64,000 nt of DNA from Paractinoplanes brasiliensis (GTDB lineage: Bacteria; Actinomycetota; Actinomycetes; Mycobacteriales; Micromonosporaceae). The position numbers were made by a program, and so were the translations under genes. Position 1 is the stretch's first letter; each line of letters opens with the position of its first letter. The notes beneath the pieces are model-generated. The model was not told where the DNA came from, did no database searches, and was given only the letters and a program-made list of their open reading frames with translations. The DNA lies in NCBI RefSeq assembly GCF_004362215.1, contig NZ_SNWR01000001.1, positions 1,364,001-1,428,000 of the forward strand, written 5' to 3'. Positions 28,387 to 36,526 of this stretch are shown here, in pieces.

Positions 28387-29505
28387 TCAGGCGCGTTCGC
28401 GGTCCACGACGCCGTTGTAGTCGGCGCCGCCCAGGGCCGCGGACGGCGGGATCGGCTCGGGCGCGGGCAGCGCGGCGGTCTTGTCCGGGTCGCCGCTGAC
28501 CTGCTGCTCGGCCTCACGCACCTGGTCGTTGACCTTCTGCGCCTCGGCCGCGGCAGCCTCGGCCGCGGCGACGGCCTCCTCGTTGACCTCGGCCGCGTTG
28601 ACCCCGGCCCTGGGGAGGTCGCCGGCCATGTTGGCCAGGCCGCCGAGCGCGCCGCCCATGCCCTCGAGGGCCTTGGTCAGCTCGGTCGGCACGATCCAGA
28701 CCTTGTTCGCCGTGCCGTTGGCGATCTGCGGCAGGGCCTGCAGGTACTGGTAGGCCAGCACCTTCTGCGACGGGTTCGCCGTGTGGATCGCGTCGAACAC
28801 CGTACGGATCGCCTTGGCCTGGCCCTCGGCCTGCAGGATCCGCGACTGCCGGTCACCGTCGGCGCGCAGCACCGCGGCCTGCTTCTCACCCTCAGCGGTG
28901 AGGATCTGGGCCTGCTTGTGCCCCTCGGCGTTGAGAATGGTCGCCCGGCGCTCCCGCTCGGCGCGCATCTGCTTCTCCATGGAGTCGCGAATGCTCGGCG
29001 GCGGCTCGATGGCCTTGATCTCGACCCGGGTGACCTTGATACCCCACCGGCCGGTGGTCTCGTCGAGCACCGTGGACAGGTGCCGGTTGATCTCCTCGCG
29101 GCTGGTCAGCGCGCGCTCGAGGTCGAGCGAGCCGATGACGTTGCGCAGGGTCGTGACCGTCAGCTGCTCGATGGCCTGCAGGAAGTTGGAGATCTCGTAG
29201 GTGGCCCGCACCGGGTCGACAACCTTGAAGTACAGGACCGTGTCGATCGAGACGACCAGGTTGTCGGAGGTGATCACGGGCTGCGGCGGGAACGAGACCA
29301 CCTGCTCCCGCATGTCGACCTTGCTGCGCACCGAGTCGACGAACGGCACCAGCAGGTTCAGGCCGGGGCTCAGGGTCCGCTTGTACTTACCGAGGCGCTC
29401 GACCACGTCCATGCGCTGCTGCGGGACGATACGAACGCTACGGAGCAACGTGACGATGGCAAACACCACGATCACGATGATGAGGACGCCGATCACAGCT
29501 TCCAT
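28387..29505 (-). CDS. SPFH/band 7 (stomatin-like) membrane protein
   Basis: 372 residues: N-terminal membrane anchor (about 3-24), SPFH domain (about 25-200: VRIVPQQRMDVVERLGKY, LVPFVDSVRSKVDMREQVV), and an Ala/Glu-rich coiled coil (about 200-330) followed by an acidic/Pro tail. Slipin/QmcA proteins form membrane scaffolds and usually work with an NfeD partner, encoded here directly upstream on the same strand (43-base gap). No protease motif is seen. Confidence 0.93.
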   Translation of the reverse strand: MEAVIGVLIIVIVVFAIVTLLRSVRIVPQQRMDVVERLGKYKRTLSPGLNLLVPFVDSVRSKVDMREQVVSFPPQPVITSDNLVVSIDTVLYFKVVDPVRATYEISNFLQAIEQLTVTTLRNVIGSLDLERALTSREEINRHLSTVLDETTGRWGIKVTRVEIKAIEPPPSIRDSMEKQMRAERERRATILNAEGHKQAQILTAEGEKQAAVLRADGDRQSRILQAEGQAKAIRTVFDAIHTANPSQKVLAYQYLQALPQIANGTANKVWIVPTELTKALEGMGGALGGLANMAGDLPRAGVNAAEVNEEAVAAAEAAAAEAQKVNDQVREAEQQVSGDPDKTAALPAPEPIPPSAALGGADYNGVVDRERA

Positions 29506-29548
29506 GGCAACCCTCTCTATGAGTCTCTGAGGCAGAACTTCTCGTGCG

Positions 29549-29998
29549 TCACATGTTCGAGATGTCGTCGCGCCACACGATGGCCGTGGCGCCGTCGACC
29601 TTGATGATGCGGACCCGCTCGCCGGGAAGGTACTTTTCCTGGCCGTCGAACGAACGGGCCTGCCAGTGCTCGCCGTCGATCTTGATCATGCCGCGTTCAC
29701 CGTCGATCTCCTCCAGCACGGTGCCGTGGCCGCCCTCGAGCGCCTCGACGCCGAACGGGGTCTCGCCCGACTCGATCGCGGGCCGGGCGTGTTTGAGGAC
29801 GATCGGGCGCAGCGCGGCCACCGACAGGCCGGAGACCAGCGCGAAGACGATGACCTGGAGCAGCAGGGGCGCGCCCAGAGCCGCCGCGCCGGCCGCGGCG
29901 AAGGCGCCGATGCCGAAGAAGATGATCAAGAGCGTGGCAGTGAAGGCCTCGGCGATCGCCAGCGCGATGCCGAGCACAATCCACAGAACCGCTTCCAC
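29549..29998 (-). CDS. NfeD-like membrane protein
   Basis: 149 residues: two to three membrane spans (about 3-70: VLWIVLGIALAIAEAFTATL and others) and a C-terminal OB-fold NfeD domain (about 85-145: GTVLEEIDGERGMIKIDGEHW). The short form lacks the serine-protease domain. NfeD proteins pair with SPFH proteins, and that gene follows. The GTG at 29998 has no ribosome site; the hexamer CACGAT ending 6 bases upstream suggests a leaderless transcript. Confidence 0.88.
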   Translation of the reverse strand: MEAVLWIVLGIALAIAEAFTATLLIIFFGIGAFAAAGAAALGAPLLLQVIVFALVSGLSVAALRPIVLKHARPAIESGETPFGVEALEGGHGTVLEEIDGERGMIKIDGEHWQARSFDGQEKYLPGERVRIIKVDGATAIVWRDDISNM

Positions 29999-30154
29999 GT
30001 ATCGATCGTGACATGTCCGCGCACGTCCGGCGACGCTGCGTGCGCCCTCGCGCAAAATGTCATCGAACTGCCATGCAACCCGGGGCCGTGACCCGCGTAG
30101 CCATATCGGCCGCGGACAGTTATACCCACCAGTCGTACATCGAGAGGGTTGACC

Positions 30155-31471
30155 GTGTCGCTGCTGCCGTCGTTGTTGCCGGAGACCGGCCGGCGGATCG
30201 AGGAGATCGCCGTTCGTGCGCAGGCCGAGGGGCATACGCCGTCCTTGGCCCTGGCGATCGTGCGCGACCGCGCGGTGCTGCACCAGACGTTCGCCGGCGA
30301 GCACCCGCGGCCCGACGCGAAGACGCAGTACCGGCTCGGCTCGATCACCAAGACGATCACCGCGACGCTGGTCATGCAGCTGCGCGACGAGGGCTACTTC
30401 GCGCTCGACGACCTGCTCTACCGGCACCTGCCCGGCACCCCGATCGGCGGCGTGACGCTGCGGCAGCTGCTCGGGCACGTGTCGGGGCTGCAGCGCGAGC
30501 CGGACGGGGCGTGGTGGGAGCGCAGCACCGGCGGCGACGTCGGCAAGTTGCTGGCCGAGCTGGGCTACGACAAGGTCGCCGGCCCGCCGTTCCGCCGCTA
30601 TCGGTACTCCAACCTCGCGTACGGGCTGCTCGGCGCCGTGCTCGAGAAGGTCACCGGCGACTCGTGGCAGACGCTCGCCGGCAAGCGGGTGCTCGATCCT
30701 CTGGGCATGAAGCGGACCACGTACGCGCCGGTCGAGCCGTTCGCCCGTGGTTACGTCGTTCATGCCCTGGACCGCTCGCTGCACGAGGAGCCGCGCCTCG
30801 ACGCGGGCGCGATGGCCCCCGCCGGCCAGCTCTGGTCGACGATCACCGACATGGCCAAGTGGGCGGCGTTCTGGACCGACCCCGCCCCGGCCGTGCTGGC
30901 CCGCGAGACCGTCGACGAGATGTGCACGCCGGTGGTGATCAGCGACCTCGAGTCGTGGACCGGCGGGCACGGGCTCGGGCCGCAGCTGTTCCGGGTCGGC
31001 GAGCGGGTCTTCGTCGGCCACGGCGGCTCGATGCCCGGGTACGTCGCCCAGTTCGCGGTGCACCGCCGCAGCCGCCTCGGCGTGATCGTCTTCGCCAACT
31101 CGTACGGGCTCACCGGCACCACGATCAAGCAGGTGGCCCTGTCGGCGCTGGCCACGGCGGTCGATGCCGAGCCGGCGCCGGTCCAGCCGTGGTCACCTCC
31201 GGTGCAGCCGACGGGCGAGGCGGCGGCGCTCGTCGGGCGGTGGTGGTGGATGGGCCGCGAACACGAGATCACCACCGACGGGGACGCGCTGGTTCTGACG
31301 GGGCCGCAGCATCGCAGCCGCTTCACGCGGGAGGGGCCGGACCGCTGGCGGGGCGTGGACGGGCACGACGAGGGCGAGGTGTTGCAGATCGTGCGGGACG
31401 AGGAGGGGGCTGTGGAGAGCCTTGACATCGCCACGTTCGTTTTCAGGCGCGATCCGCGACATCTCGCATAA
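30155..31471 (+). CDS. Serine hydrolase, class C beta-lactamase fold
   Basis: 438 residues. SxxK motif SITK with the nucleophile Ser (RLGSITKTITA, about residue 63), YSN motif (RYSNLAYGLLG) and GHGGSMPG in the KTG position, followed by a C-terminal beta domain (about 350-435). There is no signal peptide, so it is probably a cytoplasmic esterase or peptidase rather than a resistance enzyme. The GTG at 30155 is preferred over a TTG at 30149 because GAGAGGG lies 6 bases before it. The 3' end overlaps the convergent transporter gene by 29 bases. Confidence 0.9.
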   Translation: MSLLPSLLPETGRRIEEIAVRAQAEGHTPSLALAIVRDRAVLHQTFAGEHPRPDAKTQYRLGSITKTITATLVMQLRDEGYFALDDLLYRHLPGTPIGGVTLRQLLGHVSGLQREPDGAWWERSTGGDVGKLLAELGYDKVAGPPFRRYRYSNLAYGLLGAVLEKVTGDSWQTLAGKRVLDPLGMKRTTYAPVEPFARGYVVHALDRSLHEEPRLDAGAMAPAGQLWSTITDMAKWAAFWTDPAPAVLARETVDEMCTPVVISDLESWTGGHGLGPQLFRVGERVFVGHGGSMPGYVAQFAVHRRSRLGVIVFANSYGLTGTTIKQVALSALATAVDAEPAPVQPWSPPVQPTGEAAALVGRWWWMGREHEITTDGDALVLTGPQHRSRFTREGPDRWRGVDGHDEGEVLQIVRDEEGAVESLDIATFVFRRDPRHLA

Positions 31472-32426
31472 GGCTGTGGACAACGGGTCGGGGCCGCTTG
31501 ACAGCCGGTAGCGTCGCCGGCACGTCTTTCCCAGGGTGTGGCGGGGGAGGCGGCGGCTGCTCCCCGAAAGATCGATTGTTCGGCGTGCGGAGACCCAGTG
31601 CCAGACCGGCCGCGACCACGGCCACGCCGATCCAGACGGGCAGGGCGGGCATCGGGCCCCCCACGGCCACGCCCACGGCGGCTGCCGCGACGGGGGCCAC
31701 GCCTGTCAGCAGGCCGGCTCGGGCGGAGCCCAGGCGTTGCACGCACGTGTACCAGAGGACGAACGCCACGGCGGTGACGGCGACGGCCAGATAGACCCCG
31801 GCCAGCACGTCGTCGAGCCGGAGCCGGGTGACCGCCGCCGGGCCCTCCAGGAACAGGCCGCCCAGTCCGAAGCCGGCCGCGGCCATCCACGTCGAGTGGA
31901 CGGAGACGCCGAGCGGGCCGTGGCGGCCGAGCACGGGAACGGCCAGCAACGTGAAACCGGCCTCGCAGGCGAACGTGACCAGCGCCCACAGCAGGCCGAT
32001 GCCGTCGGAGCGGCCCAGGCCCTGCACGAGCGCCGCCCCCAGCGTCACGACGAGCGCGGCGGCGATCACGCGGGCGGCGGGAGTGCGCCCTTCCAGCAGC
32101 GGACCGGCCACGGCGAGCAACAGCGGCACGCAGGCGACGGCCACACCGAGCACGGCGGGTTCGGCGTGCTGCGAGCCCTGCACGAGCGCCACGTTGAAGA
32201 CCAGCATGCCGGTCGCGACGACACCGGCGAGCCACAGCCACTCGGCGCCCCGCGGCCGGACGACGCTGCGGGTGGCGCGGGTCCGGGCGTACAGGGTCAG
32301 CAGGCCGCAGGCCACGGCGTAGCGCAGGGACTGGACGGTCAGCGAGGGCGCGCCGGCCAGGAACCCGGAGACGGCGACGCTGCCGCCGACGAAGGCCATG
32401 CCGGTCGCCCCGGCCACGATGCTCAT
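31443..32426 (-). CDS. DMT-superfamily (EamA) transporter
   Basis: 327 residues with about ten membrane spans in two EamA repeats, and a short Pro-rich cytoplasmic C-terminus. It is a metabolite exporter of unknown substrate. It is divergent from a MocR regulator, an arrangement often seen where the regulator controls the transporter. The ATG at 32426 is chosen because the first span begins close to it; a GTG at 32432 is also possible. No clear ribosome site is seen for either. Repeated GGACCA half-sites lie in the shared upstream region. Confidence 0.88.
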   Translation of the reverse strand: MSIVAGATGMAFVGGSVAVSGFLAGAPSLTVQSLRYAVACGLLTLYARTRATRSVVRPRGAEWLWLAGVVATGMLVFNVALVQGSQHAEPAVLGVAVACVPLLLAVAGPLLEGRTPAARVIAAALVVTLGAALVQGLGRSDGIGLLWALVTFACEAGFTLLAVPVLGRHGPLGVSVHSTWMAAAGFGLGGLFLEGPAAVTRLRLDDVLAGVYLAVAVTAVAFVLWYTCVQRLGSARAGLLTGVAPVAAAAVGVAVGGPMPALPVWIGVAVVAAGLALGLRTPNNRSFGEQPPPPPPHPGKDVPATLPAVKRPRPVVHSLMRDVADRA

Positions 32427-32454
32427 CTTCACGGAACCGATGCTGGTCGCGATA

Positions 32455-32500
32455 TGGTCCGGTTTGAAGGACCAATCGGAGCGCCCTGAGGGGGACCAAT
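32455..32500. promoter_or_regulatory. Candidate MocR operator
   Basis: Inverted repeat TGGTCC-N8-GGACCA (32455-32460, 32469-32474), plus a direct repeat GGACCAAT (32469-32476 and 32493-32500, 24 bases apart). MocR/GabR/PdxR proteins bind direct plus inverted repeats of this kind in the divergent region between themselves and their target gene. Confidence 0.6.
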
Positions 32501-33926
32501 TCTCGGCTCGGACTTTCTGCAGCTGCGGCCCGAGGACGCCCCGGCCAAGGGGCTGACCACGTGGCTGACCGACGGGCTGCGCGCGGCCGTCGCGTCGGGG
32601 CGGTTGCGGACCGGCGCCCGGCTGCCGGCGACACGGCTGCTCGCGGGCGAGCTGGGGGTGTCGCGGGGTGTGGTGGTCGACGCCTACCAGCGGCTCATCG
32701 ACGAGGGTCTGGCCGCCGCCCGCACCGGCGCCGGCACGACGATCATCGCCCGTCCCCGCGTACGGGATTCCGCCTCGGACCGGCGGCGTTCGCTCGACAC
32801 CCTGCGGCTGCCCCTCCCACCGGCCGACGGCATCGATTTCGACCTGTCCCCCGGCGTGCCCGACCTGTCGGCGTTTCCCCGTACGGCATGGTTGCGCGCC
32901 GAACGGGCGGTGCTCGACGGGATCACCGCGGCCGACCTCGGGTACGGCGATCCGGGCGGCGCCCCGTGGCTGCGGGCCGAGCTGGCGGGCTGGCTGGCGC
33001 GGACCCGCGGCGTACGGGCCGAACCGGACGACGTGATCGTGGTCGGCGGGGTGGCTCAGGCCCTCGCGCTGCTGGCCCGGACGTTGCACGCGGCCGGCCG
33101 TTCGCGGGTGGCGGTGGAGGACCCGGGGTCACGCGGGGCTCGCGACCAGCTGGCCCATTGGGGCGTACGCCCGGAGCCGGTGCCCGTGGACGCCGAGGGG
33201 CTGGTCGTCGGCGAGCTGACGCAGGACGCGGCCGTGCTCACCCCGGCGCATCAGTACCCGACGGGCGTGGTGCTCAGCCCGGCCCGGCGGCGCGCGTTGC
33301 TGGCGTGGGCCACGAGCGGGGACAGGCTGATCGTCGAGGACGACTACGACGCCGAGCACCGCTACGACCGCGCTCCGGTGGCGGCGCTTCAGGGTTCCGG
33401 GCCGGACGAGGTCGCGTACGCGGGAAGTGTCTCGAAGTCCTTGGCGCCGGGGATGCGGCTCGGATGGCTGATCGCGCCGCGCCGCCTGCAGGCCGAGTTG
33501 CTGACCGCCAAGCACGACAGCGACCTCGGCAACCCGGCGCTGCCGCAACTGGTGCTGGCGCGGCTGCTGGCGACGGGTGACTACGAGCGGCATCTGCGCA
33601 CTGTGCGCGGCCGGCAGCGGCGCCGGCGGGACGCGCTGATCGAGGGCCTGCGCCGCCACCTGCCGGACGCGTCGGTCACCGGGGTCGCCGCTGGACTCCA
33701 TCTCATGGTTACGGTTTCATCCGATATCTCGGACATCTCGCTGGCCGAGCGGGCGGCAGGCCATGGCGTGCTCGTGCACCCGCTCAGCTGGCATCGGCAC
33801 CGGCCCGGGCCGCCCGGGCTGATTCTCGGGTACGCCGCCCACCCTCCCGACCGGCTGACCGAGGCCGCCAAGCGACTCGGCGAAGCACTCAGTCGTCCAG
33901 GACAGCTCAGTCGTCCAGGACGGTGA
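32499..33926 (+). CDS. MocR-type regulator (GntR HTH + PLP aminotransferase domain)
   Basis: About 475 residues: N-terminal GntR winged helix (about 15-85: LRTGARLPATRLLAGELGVS, then YQRLIDEGL) and a type I aminotransferase domain with EDDYDAEHRYD and the PLP lysine in GSVSKSLAPGMRLGW. Homology begins before any ATG, GTG or TTG: GGPILGSDFLQLRPEDAPAK is read from codons with no usual start. The start is set at ATT (32499), which has GAGGGGG 4 bases upstream. An in-frame ATG at 32454 is cut off by TGA at 32487. The C-terminus ends in a repeat LSRPGQLSRPGR caused by a 17-base duplication. Confidence 0.82.
   Translation: MLGSDFLQLRPEDAPAKGLTTWLTDGLRAAVASGRLRTGARLPATRLLAGELGVSRGVVVDAYQRLIDEGLAAARTGAGTTIIARPRVRDSASDRRRSLDTLRLPLPPADGIDFDLSPGVPDLSAFPRTAWLRAERAVLDGITAADLGYGDPGGAPWLRAELAGWLARTRGVRAEPDDVIVVGGVAQALALLARTLHAAGRSRVAVEDPGSRGARDQLAHWGVRPEPVPVDAEGLVVGELTQDAAVLTPAHQYPTGVVLSPARRRALLAWATSGDRLIVEDDYDAEHRYDRAPVAALQGSGPDEVAYAGSVSKSLAPGMRLGWLIAPRRLQAELLTAKHDSDLGNPALPQLVLARLLATGDYERHLRTVRGRQRRRRDALIEGLRRHLPDASVTGVAAGLHLMVTVSSDISDISLAERAAGHGVLVHPLSWHRHRPGPPGLILGYAAHPPDRLTEAAKRLGEALSRPGQLSRPGR
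33889..33921. repeat. 17-base tandem duplication at convergent gene ends
   Basis: CTCAGTCGTCCAGGAC occurs at 33889-33904 and again at 33906-33921 (period 17). The second copy contains the stop codon of the convergent DUF3097 gene, and the duplication adds LSRPG-type residues to the MocR C-terminus. Confidence 0.9.
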
Positions 33927-34713
33927 CGAAGTCGATCAGGCGCTCCATCGAGTTGATCAGCGGCGTCTCGACGTCCTTGTAGCTGCTGACCGACGACAGG
34001 ATCCGGCGCCACATGTCGGCGGGCTCACGCACGCCCACGGCCGCGCAGATCCCCTCCTTCCAAGGGCGTCCGGGCGGGATCACCGGCCACTTCGACAGCC
34101 CGACGCGCTGCGGCTTCACCGCCTGCCAGATGTCCACGTACGGATGACCGGTGACCAGCACGTTCGGGTCGGTCACGGCGGCCACGATGCGGCTCTCCTT
34201 GCTGCCGGCCACCAGGTGGTCGACGAGCACGCCCAGCTTGCGCCGCGGCCCCGGCTGGAACGCCCGTACGGCGGAGGCCAGGTCGTCGATGCCGTCCAGC
34301 GGCTCCACCACGATGCCCTCGATGCGCAGGTCGTCGCCCCAGATGCGCTCGACCAGGGCGGCGTCGTGGACGCCCTCGACCCAGATGCGGCTGGCCTTGG
34401 CGACCTGAGCCCGTACGCCCTCGACGGCGACCGACCCGGAGGCCGTGACCCGCCGCTTGGCCTGCTGCGGCGCCGCGGCCGGCCGGCGCAACGTCACCGG
34501 CTTGCCCTCGAGCAGGAACGCGGCCGGCTCCAGCGGGAAGTTGCGCCGTTTGCCGTGCCGGTCCTCCAGCACCACCGCGCCCAGCTCGAACCCGACCACC
34601 GCGCCGCAGAACCCCGAGTCGACGTCCTCGACGACCAGATCGCGTTCGGCGTCCACCTCGGGCACCACCTTGCGGCGCCGCCAGTCACCCTTGAGCACGT
34701 CCTCGCCATACAT
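33907..34713 (-). CDS. DUF3097 protein
   Basis: 268-residue actinobacterial protein of the DUF3097 family: MYGEDVLKGDWRRRKVVPEV at the N-terminus, a central WVEGVHDAALVERIWGDDLR stretch that resembles a toprim-like core, and GVLVDHLVAGSKE...VTGHPYVDIWQAV. The function is unknown; the acidic-rich centre could bind metal and nucleic acid (inference). No ribosome site is visible; TACCGT ends 7 bases before the ATG, so it is probably leaderless. The 3' end overlaps the MocR gene by 20 bases. Confidence 0.88.
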   Translation of the reverse strand: MYGEDVLKGDWRRRKVVPEVDAERDLVVEDVDSGFCGAVVGFELGAVVLEDRHGKRRNFPLEPAAFLLEGKPVTLRRPAAAPQQAKRRVTASGSVAVEGVRAQVAKASRIWVEGVHDAALVERIWGDDLRIEGIVVEPLDGIDDLASAVRAFQPGPRRKLGVLVDHLVAGSKESRIVAAVTDPNVLVTGHPYVDIWQAVKPQRVGLSKWPVIPPGRPWKEGICAAVGVREPADMWRRILSSVSSYKDVETPLINSMERLIDFVTVLDD

Positions 34714-34802
34714 GCAAGGCACGGTAACCCGTGCGTTGAGACACGGCGTTTCTGACTCTCCGGCCGAGACAGAGTTCCCGGTGGGCACGTACCCTTGCTC
34801 GC

Positions 34803-35585
34803 ATGTCCCCCGCAGCCGATGCCGCAACCCGGGTTGCGCGGCGCTCGACCCGGTTCGTGGCCTGGGTGCGTGCCTGGCGCGCCGGTCTCGTGCCGTTCGA
34901 CGAGCTGCCCGACGAGATCGCCCGCGACGAGGAGCACCTGGTCGCCGACGCCCCCGGCACCTGGACAGACGTGCCGCTGCCGCAGGGCCTGCCGGTGTTC
35001 GCCAAGGTGCACCCCGACGACATCCGTCTCGTGCTGCCCGCCCCCGGCGACCCGCGCGGCCTGCCCGGCCCGGGCCCACTGACCGGCGCGGCCATGCTCA
35101 CGGGCGAGGCCGTGATGACGCCCACGTTCGGCTTCGTGCCCGAGGTGCGCCGGCACGTGTCCGGCTCCGGCGTCGAGTTCGAGACGGTGCAGTGGCGCTA
35201 CTTCCCGGTCGAGGAGTACAAGCCGGTCTTCCAGATGGGCGCGGCCGAGGCCGAGAGCGAGCTGACCCTGGCGCTGAGCGAGGCGACCACCCAGCTCACC
35301 AAGCTCGACGTGGCCCAGTGGAAACCCGAGCTGGCCGGCGCCCTGCAACAGTTGCGCCGCCCCGAGAGCACGGCCACGTTGCCGCCCGGCTTCGATCCGC
35401 GGGCCCGCCGCCTGTTCGCCCGCGCCTCGGTGCTCGACCAGGTGCTCGCGCTGGCCGAGACCAACGCCCCCGGCGGCGCCGTCAACGGATACGAGGCACA
35501 GCAGCGCGATGCCGCCCTGCGCCCGCTGCTCACCGCGTGCCGGCAGGCGCTCGTGGCGGCCTGCAACTCGCCGCTGCATGCGTGA
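34803..35585 (+). CDS. Conserved hypothetical protein
   Basis: 260 residues, not recognised. No signal peptide or spans. The middle part (GEAVMTPTFGFVPEVRRHVSG...VQWRYFPVEEYKPVFQMG) looks like a conserved soluble domain; the C-terminal half is helical. TACCCT lies 8 bases upstream of the ATG and no ribosome site is visible, fitting a leaderless transcript. The stop overlaps the start of the Nudix gene by 8 bases, so the two are translationally coupled. Confidence 0.72.
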   Translation: MSPAADAATRVARRSTRFVAWVRAWRAGLVPFDELPDEIARDEEHLVADAPGTWTDVPLPQGLPVFAKVHPDDIRLVLPAPGDPRGLPGPGPLTGAAMLTGEAVMTPTFGFVPEVRRHVSGSGVEFETVQWRYFPVEEYKPVFQMGAAEAESELTLALSEATTQLTKLDVAQWKPELAGALQQLRRPESTATLPPGFDPRARRLFARASVLDQVLALAETNAPGGAVNGYEAQQRDAALRPLLTACRQALVAACNSPLHA

Positions 35586-36069
35586 CCGCTTCCAGCACTG
35601 CACGTTCTGCGGCGCCCGCTACACACCGGGCCAGCCGTGGCCGCGCCGCTGCGCCGCCTGCGGCGAGACGTCCTATCGCAACCCCACGCCCGTAGCCGTG
35701 GCCGTCCAGCCCGTCGGAGACGGCCTGCTTGTGGTGCGCCGCGCCATCCCGCCCGCCGTCGACCAGCTGGCGTTGCCGGGCGGGTTCATCGACTACGGCG
35801 AGTCCTGGCAGGACGCGGCAGCCCGCGAACTGCGTGAGGAAACGGGCCTGACCGTCGACCCCGCGACGGCCCAGCTGTACGACGCGGTCAGCGCGCCGGA
35901 CGGGACGCTGCTCATCTTCGCGCTCTTCCCGGCGTTGGACTCGGCTGCAGGCATGCCTTTTGCCGCGCCGAACGACGAGACCCACGGCTGGGAAGTGCTG
36001 CCGGGCCCTGCCGAGCTGGGCTTCAGCATCCACACCGCGGTGGCCGCACGGTTCTTCGCCGTACGTTGA
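35578..36069 (+). CDS. Nudix hydrolase with N-terminal zinc ribbon
   Basis: 163 residues. The zinc-ribbon cysteines CTFC and CAAC (about 8-11 and 25-28) are followed by a Nudix domain with a complete Nudix box (GGFIDYGESWQDAAARELREE, split here as GGFIDYGE and REETG). It hydrolyses a nucleoside diphosphate linked to X; the NudC-like zinc ribbon recalls NADH pyrophosphatases, but the substrate is uncertain. The start overlaps the previous gene by 8 bases, and the stop overlaps a small ORF by one base (TGATG). Confidence 0.9.
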   Translation: MRDRFQHCTFCGARYTPGQPWPRRCAACGETSYRNPTPVAVAVQPVGDGLLVVRRAIPPAVDQLALPGGFIDYGESWQDAAARELREETGLTVDPATAQLYDAVSAPDGTLLIFALFPALDSAAGMPFAAPNDETHGWEVLPGPAELGFSIHTAVAARFFAVR

Positions 36070-36221
36070 TGACGTCCATCCACGAGTGGCCGACCAGGCC
36101 GGTGCGCGCGATGCAGGACACCCCGGCGCAGGTGATCAGCCCGCTCGGCGAGACGCTGCTGCAGACGCCGCCGGCGGTGGCATTGTTCGTGACCGTGGCT
36201 TGGCTTCGCGGCTTACCGTGA
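36069..36221 (+). CDS. Small hypothetical protein (50 aa)
   Basis: 50-residue open frame whose ATG shares a base with the Nudix stop (TGATG), so it could be translated by re-initiation. The C-terminal third is hydrophobic (VALFVTVAWLRGLP). It was not recognised and has no independent support. The final codons overlap a TACCGT that looks like the -10 of the next gene. Confidence 0.35.
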   Translation: MTSIHEWPTRPVRAMQDTPAQVISPLGETLLQTPPAVALFVTVAWLRGLP

Positions 36222-36226
36222 CGGGC

Positions 36227-36526
36227 ATGCGGAAGCCGGAACTGGACGAGGAGCAGCGGGCCGAGGCCGGCCGGGTCAGCGCGCTGATCGAGCAGCTGGG
36301 CCGGGCCGACGACCACTCCGACGCGCTTCCGGCCGTCCGCGCCATCACCCGCGACGGCCTGGTGCTGGGGGACGTGCTCGGCGACTATCTGCACCGGGTG
36401 GTCAGCGGCGGGCAGGCCGGCACGATCTCGTACTGGCCGGTGCTGGAGCTGCTACGGGCCGCGGGCGCCGACGAGGAGCGGGCCGCGGCCAAGGCTCAGT
36501 GGCTGCGGGGCTACTCCACGACGTGA
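36227..36526 (+). CDS. Small helical hypothetical protein
   Basis: 99 residues, acidic at first (MRKPELDEEQRAEAGRVSAL), all-helical by appearance and soluble. It was not recognised. TACCGT ends 7 bases before the ATG, and GGGC rather than a clear ribosome site precedes it, so it is probably leaderless. The 3' end overlaps the convergent L,D-transpeptidase gene by 16 bases. Confidence 0.7.
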   Translation: MRKPELDEEQRAEAGRVSALIEQLGRADDHSDALPAVRAITRDGLVLGDVLGDYLHRVVSGGQAGTISYWPVLELLRAAGADEERAAAKAQWLRGYSTT

